Shown here: in pieces, positions 15,667 through 23,217 of the stretch
How positions within the stretch are numbered: position 1 is the stretch's first letter
Layout of the letters: the number at the start of each line of letters is the position of its first letter
Assembly (NCBI GenBank): GCA_009780985.1
Contig: WQYZ01000007.1
Coordinates: 1-50,188 of the forward strand
Direction of reading: 5' to 3'
DNA length: 50,188 nucleotides
Origin: Oscillospiraceae bacterium
GTDB taxonomy: Bacteria; Bacillota; Clostridia; Oscillospirales; WRJC01
Notes under the pieces: generated by a model
Databases searched by the model: none
The model's input: the letters and a program-made list of their open reading frames with translations, nothing else
What the model was told of the DNA's origin: nothing
Position numbers and translations under genes: made by a program

Positions 15667-18180
15667 ATGGATATTGTAAAAGCATCTGTCAGAGCAGTCG
15701 TCGAGCTGATACTGCGCAACGGCGATATAGATTCAAGCGGCGGAGTTATCGCCGACAGAAACGCCGCCGTTCTCGGCTCCAAAGCGCACAGAAAAATACA
15801 AAAAGCGAAATTTGAGGGATATAAAAGCGAAGTCGCGCTGAACTGCGAATTTGAGTTTGAAGATTACGGATTTGCTATAAATTTCGGAGGCAGAGCCGAC
15901 GGTATTTTCACAGATGACACAGGAACCGTATGTATCGACGAGATAAAAAGCACTCTTACCCCTCTCGAATTTATCGACGGCGAAGATATGCTTCACTGGG
16001 GGCAGGCTATGTGTTACGCTTACATGTATAGCGTAAAAAAGCCTGATGAAAACAGCGAAAATTGGGAATATATAAAAAATATAAACACGCAGATAACGTA
16101 TTATAATCTCGAAACCGAAGAGATGAAAGTCTATAAAAGAAGTTTTGATTTTGATGCTCTCGAGATTTTTATAAACGATTTAGTCGGCAAGTATGCGCTT
16201 TGGGTGAAAATGGAGCGCGACTGGAGAATTGTGAGGAACGCGTCTATCGACGAGCTTAAATTCCCGTTTGAGCGTTACAGAAAAGGACAGAGAGAACTTG
16301 CCGCCGCCGCGTACAGGACTATAATCGCCGAGAAAAAACTGTTCGTGAACGCTCCCACAGGCATCGGCAAAACTATCTCGACGATATTCCCCGCCATAAA
16401 ATCCATGACGCACAGCAATTTGGACAAGATTTTTTACCTCACGGCGAAAACAATCACGCGCGCAGTCGCGTTTGACGCGATATATCTTATGCAAAAACAG
16501 GGATTGCAGTTCAAGACTATCACGATAACGGCAAAAGACAAGATTTGTTTCTGCAATGCGGACGGCGAGAGAATCTGCGCGCCGGATTTCTGCGAATACG
16601 CCAAAGGTCATTATGACCGTGTAAACGACGCTATAATGGATACGTTCAAAGACAACAACGCAATGACGAGAGACGTCATTGAAGAATACGCGCAAAAACA
16701 TAAAGTCTGCCCATATGAACTTTCGCTTGATTTATCGAGTTATACCGACGCAGTTATCTGCGACTACAATTATGTTTTCGACCCCGTTATATATCTCAAA
16801 AGATTTTTCCAAAATAATTTCGACAGGAATTATGTTTTTTTAATCGACGAAGCGCATAATTTAGTAGACAGGGCGAGGGAGATGTACTCCGCCGAAATAA
16901 AAAAATCGCCGTTCAGCGCTCTGAAAAAGAATATTTACAGAAAATATAAGCTGTTAAAAAAGTCTATGACTGATATAAATAAATACATGTCCGAATATAA
17001 AAAACGCTGTAATGCGCGGGAGGACGGCAAAAATTATATAGTCTTGAAAGAGTACGACAAAGAATTTGCCGAACTTTTATTGACCTTCACGAAGGAGTGC
17101 GAGATTTATTTGAAAGAGATGCGGGAAATGCGGGTAGGGGCAGATTCCATATCTGCCCGTGCCCCTGTTGAGGGCGAAAATGGATTTCGCCCCTACGAAA
17201 CACCGGTCGAAGATTCCGACAATCTTAAATTATACGCCGAAATGCTCCAACTTTATTTTGCAGTCATCATGTACCAAGTCATATCGGATTTATACGACGA
17301 AAGATATGTCATGTATATCTCCGCAGAGGATTCGGAGCTTACAGTCAAGCTGTTCTGCCTCGACCCGTCGTTTTTGATTGGCGAGGCTATGAAGCGCGCA
17401 AAGTCTTCGGTTATATTCTCCGCGACTTTATCGCCGCTGCCGTATTACAAAGAAATTTTGAGCGGCGCGGACGACGACAATCTGCAAAGTCTTTTATCGC
17501 CGTTCAACAAAAACAATCTGTGCTTAATCGTAGGCGCGAATATAAACACAAAATATAAAGAGCGCGAAAAAAGTTATGAACAAATCGCGGAGTATATATA
17601 TATAACCGCGCAGAATAAAGGCAATTATCTTGTATTTTTCCCGTCGTATGAATACATGAAAAATGTCTACGGGATATTTTGCGAAAAATACCCTGAAACT
17701 CCGTCGATTATTCAGACGGGCGGAATGAAAGAGGAAGAACGCGATATTTTCCTCAACAGTTTTCAGGCGGAAGAACCCGATAATCACGGCAAAAAAAATA
17801 AAACCCTCGTAGGATTCTGCGTTCTCGGCGGCGTATTTTCAGAAGGCATAGATTTGACCGGCGACAGATTAACCGGCGCGATAATAATCGGCGTAGGACT
17901 GCCGAAATTATCCGCCGAGAGGGATATAATAAAACGGTATTTCGACGAAAAAAACAATCTCGGCTACGAATACAGCTATATGTATCCGGGCATGAACAAA
18001 GTTTTGCAGGCGGCGGGACGGGTTATACGCACCGAAACCGACAGGGGCATTGTCGTGTTATTGGACGAGAGGTTCAACTATAATTATTACAAACAGCTTT
18101 TCCCCGAACACTGGAGCCATTTTAAAGTTGTGCGCAATCCGTCGCAGATGAAAAAAATAATAGATTTATTTGGGAAATAG
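15667..18180 (+). CDS. PD-(D/E)XK nuclease-DinG-like helicase fusion
   Basis: An 837-residue protein. Residues 35-120 form a RecB/Cas4-like nuclease: AHRKIQ, GRADG (Asp78), CIDEIKS (Glu92, Lys94) and a QAMCY motif at 113-117. From about residue 205 it becomes an XPD/DinG-type superfamily 2 helicase: Walker A APTGIGKT at 229-236, a cysteine group (ICFC, ICAPDFC, VCPY) that can hold a 4Fe-4S cluster, DEAH at 394-397, and C-terminal AAGRVIRTETDRG. Such proteins unwind DNA 5' to 3' and are linked to repair. Residues 490-510 are encoded by repeat R2, a 63-bp in-frame insertion. A copy of the last 68 bp of the gene reappears at 18582-18649. Confidence 0.85.
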   Translation: MDIVKASVRAVVELILRNGDIDSSGGVIADRNAAVLGSKAHRKIQKAKFEGYKSEVALNCEFEFEDYGFAINFGGRADGIFTDDTGTVCIDEIKSTLTPLEFIDGEDMLHWGQAMCYAYMYSVKKPDENSENWEYIKNINTQITYYNLETEEMKVYKRSFDFDALEIFINDLVGKYALWVKMERDWRIVRNASIDELKFPFERYRKGQRELAAAAYRTIIAEKKLFVNAPTGIGKTISTIFPAIKSMTHSNLDKIFYLTAKTITRAVAFDAIYLMQKQGLQFKTITITAKDKICFCNADGERICAPDFCEYAKGHYDRVNDAIMDTFKDNNAMTRDVIEEYAQKHKVCPYELSLDLSSYTDAVICDYNYVFDPVIYLKRFFQNNFDRNYVFLIDEAHNLVDRAREMYSAEIKKSPFSALKKNIYRKYKLLKKSMTDINKYMSEYKKRCNAREDGKNYIVLKEYDKEFAELLLTFTKECEIYLKEMREMRVGADSISARAPVEGENGFRPYETPVEDSDNLKLYAEMLQLYFAVIMYQVISDLYDERYVMYISAEDSELTVKLFCLDPSFLIGEAMKRAKSSVIFSATLSPLPYYKEILSGADDDNLQSLLSPFNKNNLCLIVGANINTKYKEREKSYEQIAEYIYITAQNKGNYLVFFPSYEYMKNVYGIFCEKYPETPSIIQTGGMKEEERDIFLNSFQAEEPDNHGKKNKTLVGFCVLGGVFSEGIDLTGDRLTGAIIIGVGLPKLSAERDIIKRYFDEKNNLGYEYSYMYPGMNKVLQAAGRVIRTETDRGIVVLLDERFNYNYYKQLFPEHWSHFKVVRNPSQMKKIIDLFGK
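17134..17196. repeat. Palindromic repeat R2, in frame inside the helicase gene
   Basis: Starts GTAGGGGCAGATTCC and ends ATTTCGCCCCTAC; ends are inverted complements (GTAGGGGC/GCCCCTAC), and internal hairpins pair GGGCAGAT with ATCTGCCC and GGGCGAAA with TTTCGCCC. It is 63 bp, exactly 21 codons, and is translated as part of the helicase starting VGADSISARAP. Confidence 0.8.
18110..18177. repeat. Direct repeat, copy A (helicase 3' end)
   Basis: The last 68 bp of the helicase coding sequence before its stop. Copy B at 18582-18649 differs at four positions. The 404 bp in between hold the toxin-antitoxin locus. Confidence 0.85.
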
Positions 18181-18232
18181 ATTAACAGTATAAGAAATTA
18201 AGAAATATAGATAAAAAAATAAAAGATTAATC

Positions 18233-18261
18233 TTGACAAGATTGAATAAATATGATATAAT
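18233..18261 (+). promoter_or_regulatory. Consensus sigma-A promoter of the antitoxin RNA
   Basis: TTGACA (18233-18238) and TATAAT (18256-18261) separated by 17 bases: a perfect consensus. It points toward the toxin gene, with transcription expected to start near 18268. Confidence 0.85.
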
Positions 18262-18267
18262 GAGGTT

Positions 18268-18394
18268 ACAAATAAAGAGAGGATATTTGCGTATCCTCTC
18301 AGGTCGTACACACAGGCGGTACGGCTAAACTCAAATAGCTATAATGGAAATGCTAAAAAATAGACCACAACCAACCACGGGCGGTCTATTTTTT
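18268..18394 (+). ncRNA. Putative antisense RNA antitoxin
   Basis: Expected transcript from the perfect promoter at 18233-18261 to the bidirectional terminator at 18355-18394. It starts with a strong hairpin (GAGAGGATA/TATCCTCTC, 18277-18300), then CGTAC/GTACG, and overlaps the 3' end of the toxin mRNA by about 40 bases, including the toxin stop codon. This is the layout of type I systems with convergent transcripts and a shared terminator. No protein-coding frame of note lies on the plus strand here. Confidence 0.65.
18355..18394. terminator. Bidirectional terminator shared by toxin and antitoxin
   Basis: AAAAAATAGACC (18355-18366) is the inverted complement of GGTCTATTTTTT (18383-18394), so each strand ends in a stem followed by six T residues. 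The toxin stop codon lies inside the right arm. Confidence 0.8.
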
Positions 18395-18469
18395 CTTGTT
18401 TCTAAGAGTAATGAAAATTGATATTCCTGTTACTATTATCGAAACAATGCTTAAACAGATTTCAACCAT
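18386..18469 (-). CDS. Small hydrophobic type I toxin, 27 aa
   Basis: A 27-residue peptide beginning MVEICLSIVSIIVTG, with one hydrophobic span (residues 4-22) and a positively charged tail RNKKK. This matches the size and design of membrane-active type I toxins such as Fst-, TxpA- and Clostridioides-type peptides. A perfect ribosome binding site AAAGGAGG lies seven bases before the ATG; another ATG two codons upstream would be too close to it. Its own consensus promoter is at 18527-18555. The 5' leader contains ACTCCT (complement of the ribosome binding site core), which could fold back and mask translation, as in known systems. It was too short to be noticed in ordinary gene calling. Confidence 0.75.
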   Translation of the reverse strand: MVEICLSIVSIIVTGISIFITLRNKKK

Positions 18470-18526
18470 CGGCATTCCTCCTTTCAGAGTTCAGCCATAG
18501 GAGTACCCCGCCCGATGTACTTTTTT

Positions 18527-18555
18527 ATTATACTATAAATATAAAGAAAAGTCAA
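18527..18555 (-). promoter_or_regulatory. Sigma-A promoter of the toxin gene
   Basis: On the minus strand TTGACT (18555-18550) and TATAAT (18532-18527) are separated by 17 bases. The leader to the toxin ATG is about 50 bases. Confidence 0.8.
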
Positions 18556-18581
18556 TACTTTTACTATGTGTAATTAAAATT

Positions 18582-18649
18582 ACTGGAGCCATTTTAAAAT
18601 TGTGCGCAATCCATCGCATATGAAGAAAATAATAGATTTATTTGGGAAT
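18582..18649. repeat. Direct repeat, copy B of the helicase 3' end
   Basis: Matches 18110-18177 at 64 of 68 positions, including ACTGGAGCCATTTTAAA and ATAGATTTATTTGGGAA. It encodes no gene of its own here. Substitutions show that the duplication is not brand new. Confidence 0.85.
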
Positions 18650-18793
18650 TAAATGTGTTAAAATAATGCAAAATTTCGCAACATTTACACTTCTGTAATA
18701 ATTTGTTTTTTTATTTCAGAATAATATACGGGGATTTTTTGTTAAAATAAATTATATAAAATTTTAATGAATTTATAATGAGGGATGTTTAAC

Positions 18794-20050
18794 ATGAATG
18801 AAAAAAATATAAATGATGAAAACTGGGTTTTGACAAAAACCAACCGTTTTGTTTTTACTATGAACGCGGTAATCGACGTCACGCTTGCAGCCGGATATAT
18901 AGTGGATTTATTGAAGGGGCGGATGCCATTAGCCCGTCTGCTGATATTTCTTGTCTTTCTTATAGTTCAGCAGGCTGTGAATATCTCATTCTTTTTTCGG
19001 GACAGATCTTCCGAGCGTTTCAAATATGCCGCACTGATAGGGTACGCGGCGGTGTATGCTTACGCTATTTTCGCCAGTGCCGCTTATTTCACATATGTGT
19101 TTATTTTCCCTGTGACGGTTCTGTATATTTTATATTACGATGTGCGGCTTGTAAAAATTATTGGCGTTGCTACCGGGATTTTAAATATATTAAAGATTGT
19201 TTTTCAGGTACGCGCGGGATATACTTCTCAGGACGATATAACCGGATATACAGTGCAGGCGGCGGTTGTCGTGCTTCTGTGCGTCGGTATGCACCTGATT
19301 ACGAAACTTTCTCTGTTGATGAATAACGAAAAAATCCAGCAGGTTCTTAAAATTTCGGCTACTTTGGAAAACAACGCGCAAACGCTGCGCGAAAATATAT
19401 TTGAACAAAACGCAAAAACAGGGGAAATCGTCGGTTTAACGGGACGGATCAGTTCCGTATCCGAAGAGTTGAACGAAATATCCCGAAATGCCGGGTCAGT
19501 TTTAAAATCCGTAATATCCGGAGTTCAAAATCTGAACATCGAAACAGTTAAAGTAACCGACAGCACAGTTAATGTGTATAAAAACATTGAAATTCTTAAA
19601 AATCTTACAGGCGATATTTCTAAAAACGTCAAGAATATTTCGGATGTTGCGGCAAACACGAATATGCTTGCCCTTAACGCTTCTGTTGAAGCGGCGCGCG
19701 CCGGCGAAGCCAATAAAGGGTTCAGCGCAGTAGCGGAAGAAATACGCAGTTTAGCTATAAAAAGCACCGAATCTGCAAATAATATACGCGAAATAATCGA
19801 TACTCTCTCAGAAAATTCTTCTCAGGCGTTTAAAGAGGCGGGAGTTCTTTCCGAGCATAATTCAGCCCAAAACAAAGCCTTTGCCGCAGTGGAAACATCC
19901 CTTAACGAAATCGAAAACGAAATTTACAAGCTGTTTGAGAGAATACGCAACATCGACCATGATTTAAAAGATTTATCAGCCGCGAATCAGGAAATAGTTG
20001 TATGCGGAGAGCGTATGACTGAAATAGCGGAATTAAGTCCCTCTGAATAA
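18794..20050 (+). CDS. Methyl-accepting chemotaxis protein
   Basis: About 418 residues. Six hydrophobic segments occupy roughly residues 20-190 with short loops, so the sensor is membrane-embedded rather than a large outside domain. The cytoplasmic part from about residue 230 is a chemoreceptor signalling domain; the kinase-contact hairpin NMLALNASVEAARAGEANKG with FSAVAEEIRSLA lies near residue 295-325. It would control a CheA kinase. No che or flagellar gene is in the window. The ATG at 18794 is preferred over 18785 because GAGGG lies about nine bases upstream. Its gene end converges with the small cysteine protein gene. Confidence 0.85.
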   Translation: MNEKNINDENWVLTKTNRFVFTMNAVIDVTLAAGYIVDLLKGRMPLARLLIFLVFLIVQQAVNISFFFRDRSSERFKYAALIGYAAVYAYAIFASAAYFTYVFIFPVTVLYILYYDVRLVKIIGVATGILNILKIVFQVRAGYTSQDDITGYTVQAAVVVLLCVGMHLITKLSLLMNNEKIQQVLKISATLENNAQTLRENIFEQNAKTGEIVGLTGRISSVSEELNEISRNAGSVLKSVISGVQNLNIETVKVTDSTVNVYKNIEILKNLTGDISKNVKNISDVAANTNMLALNASVEAARAGEANKGFSAVAEEIRSLAIKSTESANNIREIIDTLSENSSQAFKEAGVLSEHNSAQNKAFAAVETSLNEIENEIYKLFERIRNIDHDLKDLSAANQEIVVCGERMTEIAELSPSE

Positions 20051-20068
20051 AGCGGCGTTCCTTTACAT

Positions 20069-20278
20069 TTACATTTTGACTTTCGTTTTGTGTGAATTTC
20101 CTTTCTCTTTCCTGAAATCTTTGCACTTCAGGCGCGGAATCAGCTTGGGCAGATAGTCGCTCTCCCTGTTGAAATAAGCGCATATCACTGCCCAAGGTAT
20201 CTGAGTTATGCAGTACTCGTCGTCATTCTCCGCGTCGTAATAATAACTTTCGCACTTGCTGCATTTTATCTTTTTCAT
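20069..20278 (-). CDS. Small cysteine-containing protein, 69 aa
   Basis: Starts MKKIKCSKCESYYYDAENDD, with a CxxC pair at residues 6-9 and further Cys at about 23, 33 and 52, so a small metal-binding (zinc or iron) fold is plausible. I do not recognise the family. AGAGGAG with eight bases to the ATG supports translation. It converges with the chemoreceptor gene, 18 bp apart. Confidence 0.55.
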   Translation of the reverse strand: MKKIKCSKCESYYYDAENDDEYCITQIPWAVICAYFNRESDYLPKLIPRLKCKDFRKEKGNSHKTKVKM

Positions 20279-20338
20279 CGGAATTACTCCTCTTTATAAT
20301 TTGGATTTTTGTAGTTATATTCTCAGCGGATTGTCTTC

Positions 20339-20374
20339 GGGGCAGTACAGGGACGCAGATCCCTGCGCCGCCCC
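20339..20374. repeat. GC-rich palindromic repeat R7
   Basis: GGGGC ... GCCCC ends around an inner palindrome CAGGGA-CGCAGA-TCCCTG in otherwise AT-rich DNA, resembling the other dispersed repeats. Confidence 0.45.
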
Positions 20375-20469
20375 AAGATTTTTCCGCCGAGAAATAATAA
20401 ACGCCTGAGCATGGCAACTATACCATGTTACAAGCGTAAAATCCGATATACACATCTACTAAAAATATA

Positions 20470-20498
20470 TTGACAGCCGCCTCAAAATGTTGTATAAT
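20470..20498 (+). promoter_or_regulatory. Consensus sigma-A promoter of a small RNA
   Basis: TTGACA (20470-20475) and TATAAT (20493-20498) with 17 bases between. No protein gene follows on the plus strand. Confidence 0.8.
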
Positions 20499-20504
20499 AG
20501 ATTT

Positions 20505-20600
20505 GAGATGCGGAGTAATTCCGTTGTGTATGGTGCTCACGTCGCCTTATACAGATCATAGTGGCGGTAGTTACGCCGCTATGGTCGCTCATTTTTTATT
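20505..20600 (+). ncRNA. Structured small RNA, candidate antitoxin-like
   Basis: Expected transcript of about 95 bases. It can fold as a small hairpin (CGGA/TCCG), a stem with TGTAT/ATACA ends (20526-20554), and a strong hairpin ATAGTGGCG/CGCCGCTAT (20559-20583), followed by CGCTC and a T run at 20592-20597. A second promoter faces it from 20618-20646, giving the same convergent-promoter layout as the type I locus at 18233-18555. The opposite strand has a 36-codon frame (MSDHSGVTTATM...) without a ribosome binding site, so no toxin can be asserted. Confidence 0.55.
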
Positions 20601-20617
20601 TATTACTTCTCATTTAT

Positions 20618-20646
20618 ATTTTACAGCAGATTTTATCTTTTGTCAA
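20618..20646 (-). promoter_or_regulatory. Sigma-A-like promoter opposing the small RNA
   Basis: On the minus strand TTGACA (20646-20641) and TAAAAT (20623-20618) with 17 bases between. The transcript would run through the small RNA locus in antisense. Confidence 0.6.
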
Positions 20647-20710
20647 TAGATTTATGAAAGAATTATGGCAATCGCATAAAAATATTTTGACGATATATTG
20701 ATGTTATTTT

Positions 20711-20803
20711 GTAGGAGAGACATGCCGAACGCGTTCGGCGGTTCGTCCGTGTAAAAATATAAAATTTATATAGATTGCACGGACGCGCAATGCGCGCCCC
20801 TAC
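20711..20803. repeat. GC-rich palindromic repeat R3
   Basis: Begins GTAGGAGAGACATGCCG and ends GCGCGCCCCTAC, so the ends are imperfect inverted copies of GTAGGGGC/GCCCCTAC; internal pairs include CCGAACGCGTTCGG and a distant CGTCCGTG/CACGGACG pair. Confidence 0.6.
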
Positions 20804-20846
20804 TACGATGTAACAATTAAAACATTAATTAAGTTTGTATAGATTC

Positions 20847-20884
20847 GACAAAACACCCGGCTCCGCAGAGCCGGGTGTTTTGTC
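20847..20884. terminator. Strong bidirectional terminator downstream of recG
   Basis: A perfect 17-bp stem (GACAAAACACCCGGCTC with its complement) around loop CGCA. An outer inverted repeat TGTAACAATTAAAA/TTTTTAATTGTTACA encloses it. The stem has A and T rich lower parts, so it can terminate both ways; recG ends 55 bp away. Confidence 0.8.
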
Positions 20885-20939
20885 AATTTTTAATTGTTAC
20901 AAGGTATTACGACAAAATACTAAAAATTTTCCTGCGTTA

Positions 20940-23108
20940 TCAGTTAAATGCGATTTTCCTGTCGCCGTCGGATTCAAACATGCGCATAGCCGACTGCTTC
21001 AGTTTCTGACCGTATAGGTCGTTTTCGTCTGCGGTTGATATTGTCCCCGCAAATTCTTTCGCCGCCTGCGCCGCTATATACAATATATCCGTATCCGTCG
21101 CAAGATTTGCGATTTTGAATGTGACGGACCCGGATTGCTTCTCCCCGAACAAATCCCCGGGACCTCTGATTTCTATATCTTTTTTCGCAATTTCAAAACC
21201 GTCGTTCGTCTTGCACATTATGTCAAGACGTTTTTTCGACGTTTCGTTTTCATTGTCGCTGAATAATATACAGTAACTTTTTTTATCGCCCCTGCCTACG
21301 CGCCCTCTTAACTGATGAAGCTGGGAAAGTCCGAACCGCTCGGCGTTTTCTATAATCATCAGGACTGCGTTGGGGATATTAACCCCGACTTCTATAACCA
21401 CTGTCGAAACTAAGATTTTTATATCCCCGTCTTTGAACTGTTCCATAATATTGTCTTTGTCCTCGGATTTCATCTTGCCGTGCACAAATCCCATGGGAAT
21501 ATCCGAATATATCATTTCCGATAACTCTTTATAATACGATTTCACGGATTTCATGTTGCTCATAACATTTGTATCCAGAACGGGAGTGTCGTCCTCGTCG
21601 TCCTCATCTTCGCCGACAAGAGGGCATACTATAAAAGCCTGACCGCCTTCGTTGATCAGTTTCCGCGTGAATTTATATATTCTTTCCCTGAACGAATTAT
21701 TTACGGCAAATGTATCGACTTTCTGACGACCGGGCGGCAGTTCGTTCACTACGCTGACGTCTAAATCGCCGTACATGATTAACGCGAGCGTTCTGGGAAT
21801 CGGCGTAGCCGACATTACAAGCGTATGCGGAGCGGTTTGATTTCCCGCGCTGCCCGATATTAATGCGCGTTGGTTTACTCCGAACCTGTGCTGTTCGTCG
21901 GTTATAGACAGGCTTAGATTTTTGAAATTCACGCTTTTCTGTATAACGGCGTGCGTGCCGATTATAAAATCGACTCCGCCGTTTTCTATAGCTGAAAGAG
22001 TTTCGCGTTTCTGCTTGGTTTTTAACGAACCTGTCAAAAGACACACTTTTATTCCGACTTTTGAAAACAGTTCGGACAGACCCTCATAGTGCTGGGTAGC
22101 GAGAATATCGGTCGGAGCCATCATGACTGCCTGCGTGCCGTTTTTACACGCAAAATAAGCCGCCGCCGCCGCTATCATGGTTTTACCGCTGCCGACGTCT
22201 CCCTGAATAAGGCGGCTCATGGGCTTGTCCTTTTGCATATCTGCAAGCGTGTCGTCAATTGATCTCTGCTGCGCGTTTGTCAGTTTAAATGGCAGAATTG
22301 AGTAAAATCCGTTCATATCTGTTTTGTTTTTATATATGTATCCGGGAATATATTCCCTGCGGCTCTTAATCATTTCGAGCGCGAACGAATACAGGAAAAA
22401 CTCCTCGAAAATCAAACGTTTTTTCGCGCTCTCCAAATCGTTTTCAGTTTTTGGCTTGTGCATTGCAGTCAGCGCGAATCCTATGCCGCATAAATTATAT
22501 TTATTTCTGATTTGTTCAGGCAGAGTTTCAAGTTCATCCTCTTTTCCGGCGATTAATTTTAATACGCTGTCTACGGCTTTGATTATTATATTCTGCGTCA
22601 CTGTTTTATTTTTTCTGTATATCGGATAATACCGGTCGGTTTCAATTCCTGTCTGGTGAGGGATAAACTTCGGATTTACCATTTCGTATTTTGCGAGATT
22701 TCCTGTGATTTTACCGTAGAAAATATAGACGTTTCCCAGCTTGAATATATTTTTCACATAATCAGAGTGGAAATATACCATATCGACGCGGCTGTTGTTT
22801 CCGTGATTGTCCGTCAATACGCCGAACTCGTCGAATTTCATCTCGATTGCGGAGAATTTGACCATGGGAAGTCCTTTGATATTTGCCGACGACAGTTTTG
22901 ACGCTACTTTGAGGCGCACGGCGTATGTCCCGTAAAGCTCTGTGCTGTCTAGCGTTACGACATGTCTGTCCTCGTATCTTCTGGGGAAATAGTACAAAAC
23001 GTCGCGCAGAGTGAAAATGCCCAAGCTTTGCAAACCTTTTTCTCTCGCGTCCCCGACGTTTTTCAATATTTTTATCGGCTGTGACAATAAATCTTTTACT
23101 TCAATCAT
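20940..23108 (-). CDS. recG: ATP-dependent DNA helicase RecG
   Basis: A 722-residue helicase that rescues stalled replication forks and branch-migrates recombination intermediates. The N-terminal wedge domain includes VGDAREKGLQSLGI near residue 20 and YYFPRRYEDR near residue 40; the motor has Walker A GDVGSGKT near residue 305, the DEQH box (TDEQHRFG), and late motifs HGKMK and QLHQLRGRVGRG near residue 615. This order and length are fully typical. It is the most distal gene of a long minus-strand run, and a perfect stem-loop terminator follows at 20847-20884. The frame starts with ATG, but no strong ribosome binding site is apparent just upstream, where repeat R4 begins 37 bp away. Confidence 0.97.
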   Translation of the reverse strand: MIEVKDLLSQPIKILKNVGDAREKGLQSLGIFTLRDVLYYFPRRYEDRHVVTLDSTELYGTYAVRLKVASKLSSANIKGLPMVKFSAIEMKFDEFGVLTDNHGNNSRVDMVYFHSDYVKNIFKLGNVYIFYGKITGNLAKYEMVNPKFIPHQTGIETDRYYPIYRKNKTVTQNIIIKAVDSVLKLIAGKEDELETLPEQIRNKYNLCGIGFALTAMHKPKTENDLESAKKRLIFEEFFLYSFALEMIKSRREYIPGYIYKNKTDMNGFYSILPFKLTNAQQRSIDDTLADMQKDKPMSRLIQGDVGSGKTMIAAAAAYFACKNGTQAVMMAPTDILATQHYEGLSELFSKVGIKVCLLTGSLKTKQKRETLSAIENGGVDFIIGTHAVIQKSVNFKNLSLSITDEQHRFGVNQRALISGSAGNQTAPHTLVMSATPIPRTLALIMYGDLDVSVVNELPPGRQKVDTFAVNNSFRERIYKFTRKLINEGGQAFIVCPLVGEDEDDEDDTPVLDTNVMSNMKSVKSYYKELSEMIYSDIPMGFVHGKMKSEDKDNIMEQFKDGDIKILVSTVVIEVGVNIPNAVLMIIENAERFGLSQLHQLRGRVGRGDKKSYCILFSDNENETSKKRLDIMCKTNDGFEIAKKDIEIRGPGDLFGEKQSGSVTFKIANLATDTDILYIAAQAAKEFAGTISTADENDLYGQKLKQSAMRMFESDGDRKIAFN

Positions 23109-23144
23109 AATAATTATATTTATAAAAACCTCAAAATATAATAT

Positions 23145-23217
23145 GTAGGGGCGACCCCGTGTGGCCGCCCGTGAATTTGAACCATTTTAACGGGCGACCA
23201 CACGGGGTCGCCCCTAC
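23145..23217. repeat. Palindromic repeat R4 between recG and the thioesterase gene
   Basis: Perfect 13-base-class ends GTAGGGGCGACCCCGTGTGG and the inverse CCACACGGGGTCGCCCCTAC (20 bp inverted arms) enclose a second inner pair CGCCCGT/ACGGGCG. Its right end (CTAC) supplies the TAG stop codon of the thioesterase gene. Confidence 0.85.

Noticed and set aside
16180-16701. A 173-codon minus-strand frame opposite the helicase
   Set aside because: Antisense to the Walker A and cysteine region of the helicase.
20532-20600. A 36-codon minus-strand peptide in the small RNA locus as a toxin
   Set aside because: It lacks a ribosome binding site and a hydrophobic stretch, and has the composition of an antisense shadow of a structured RNA.
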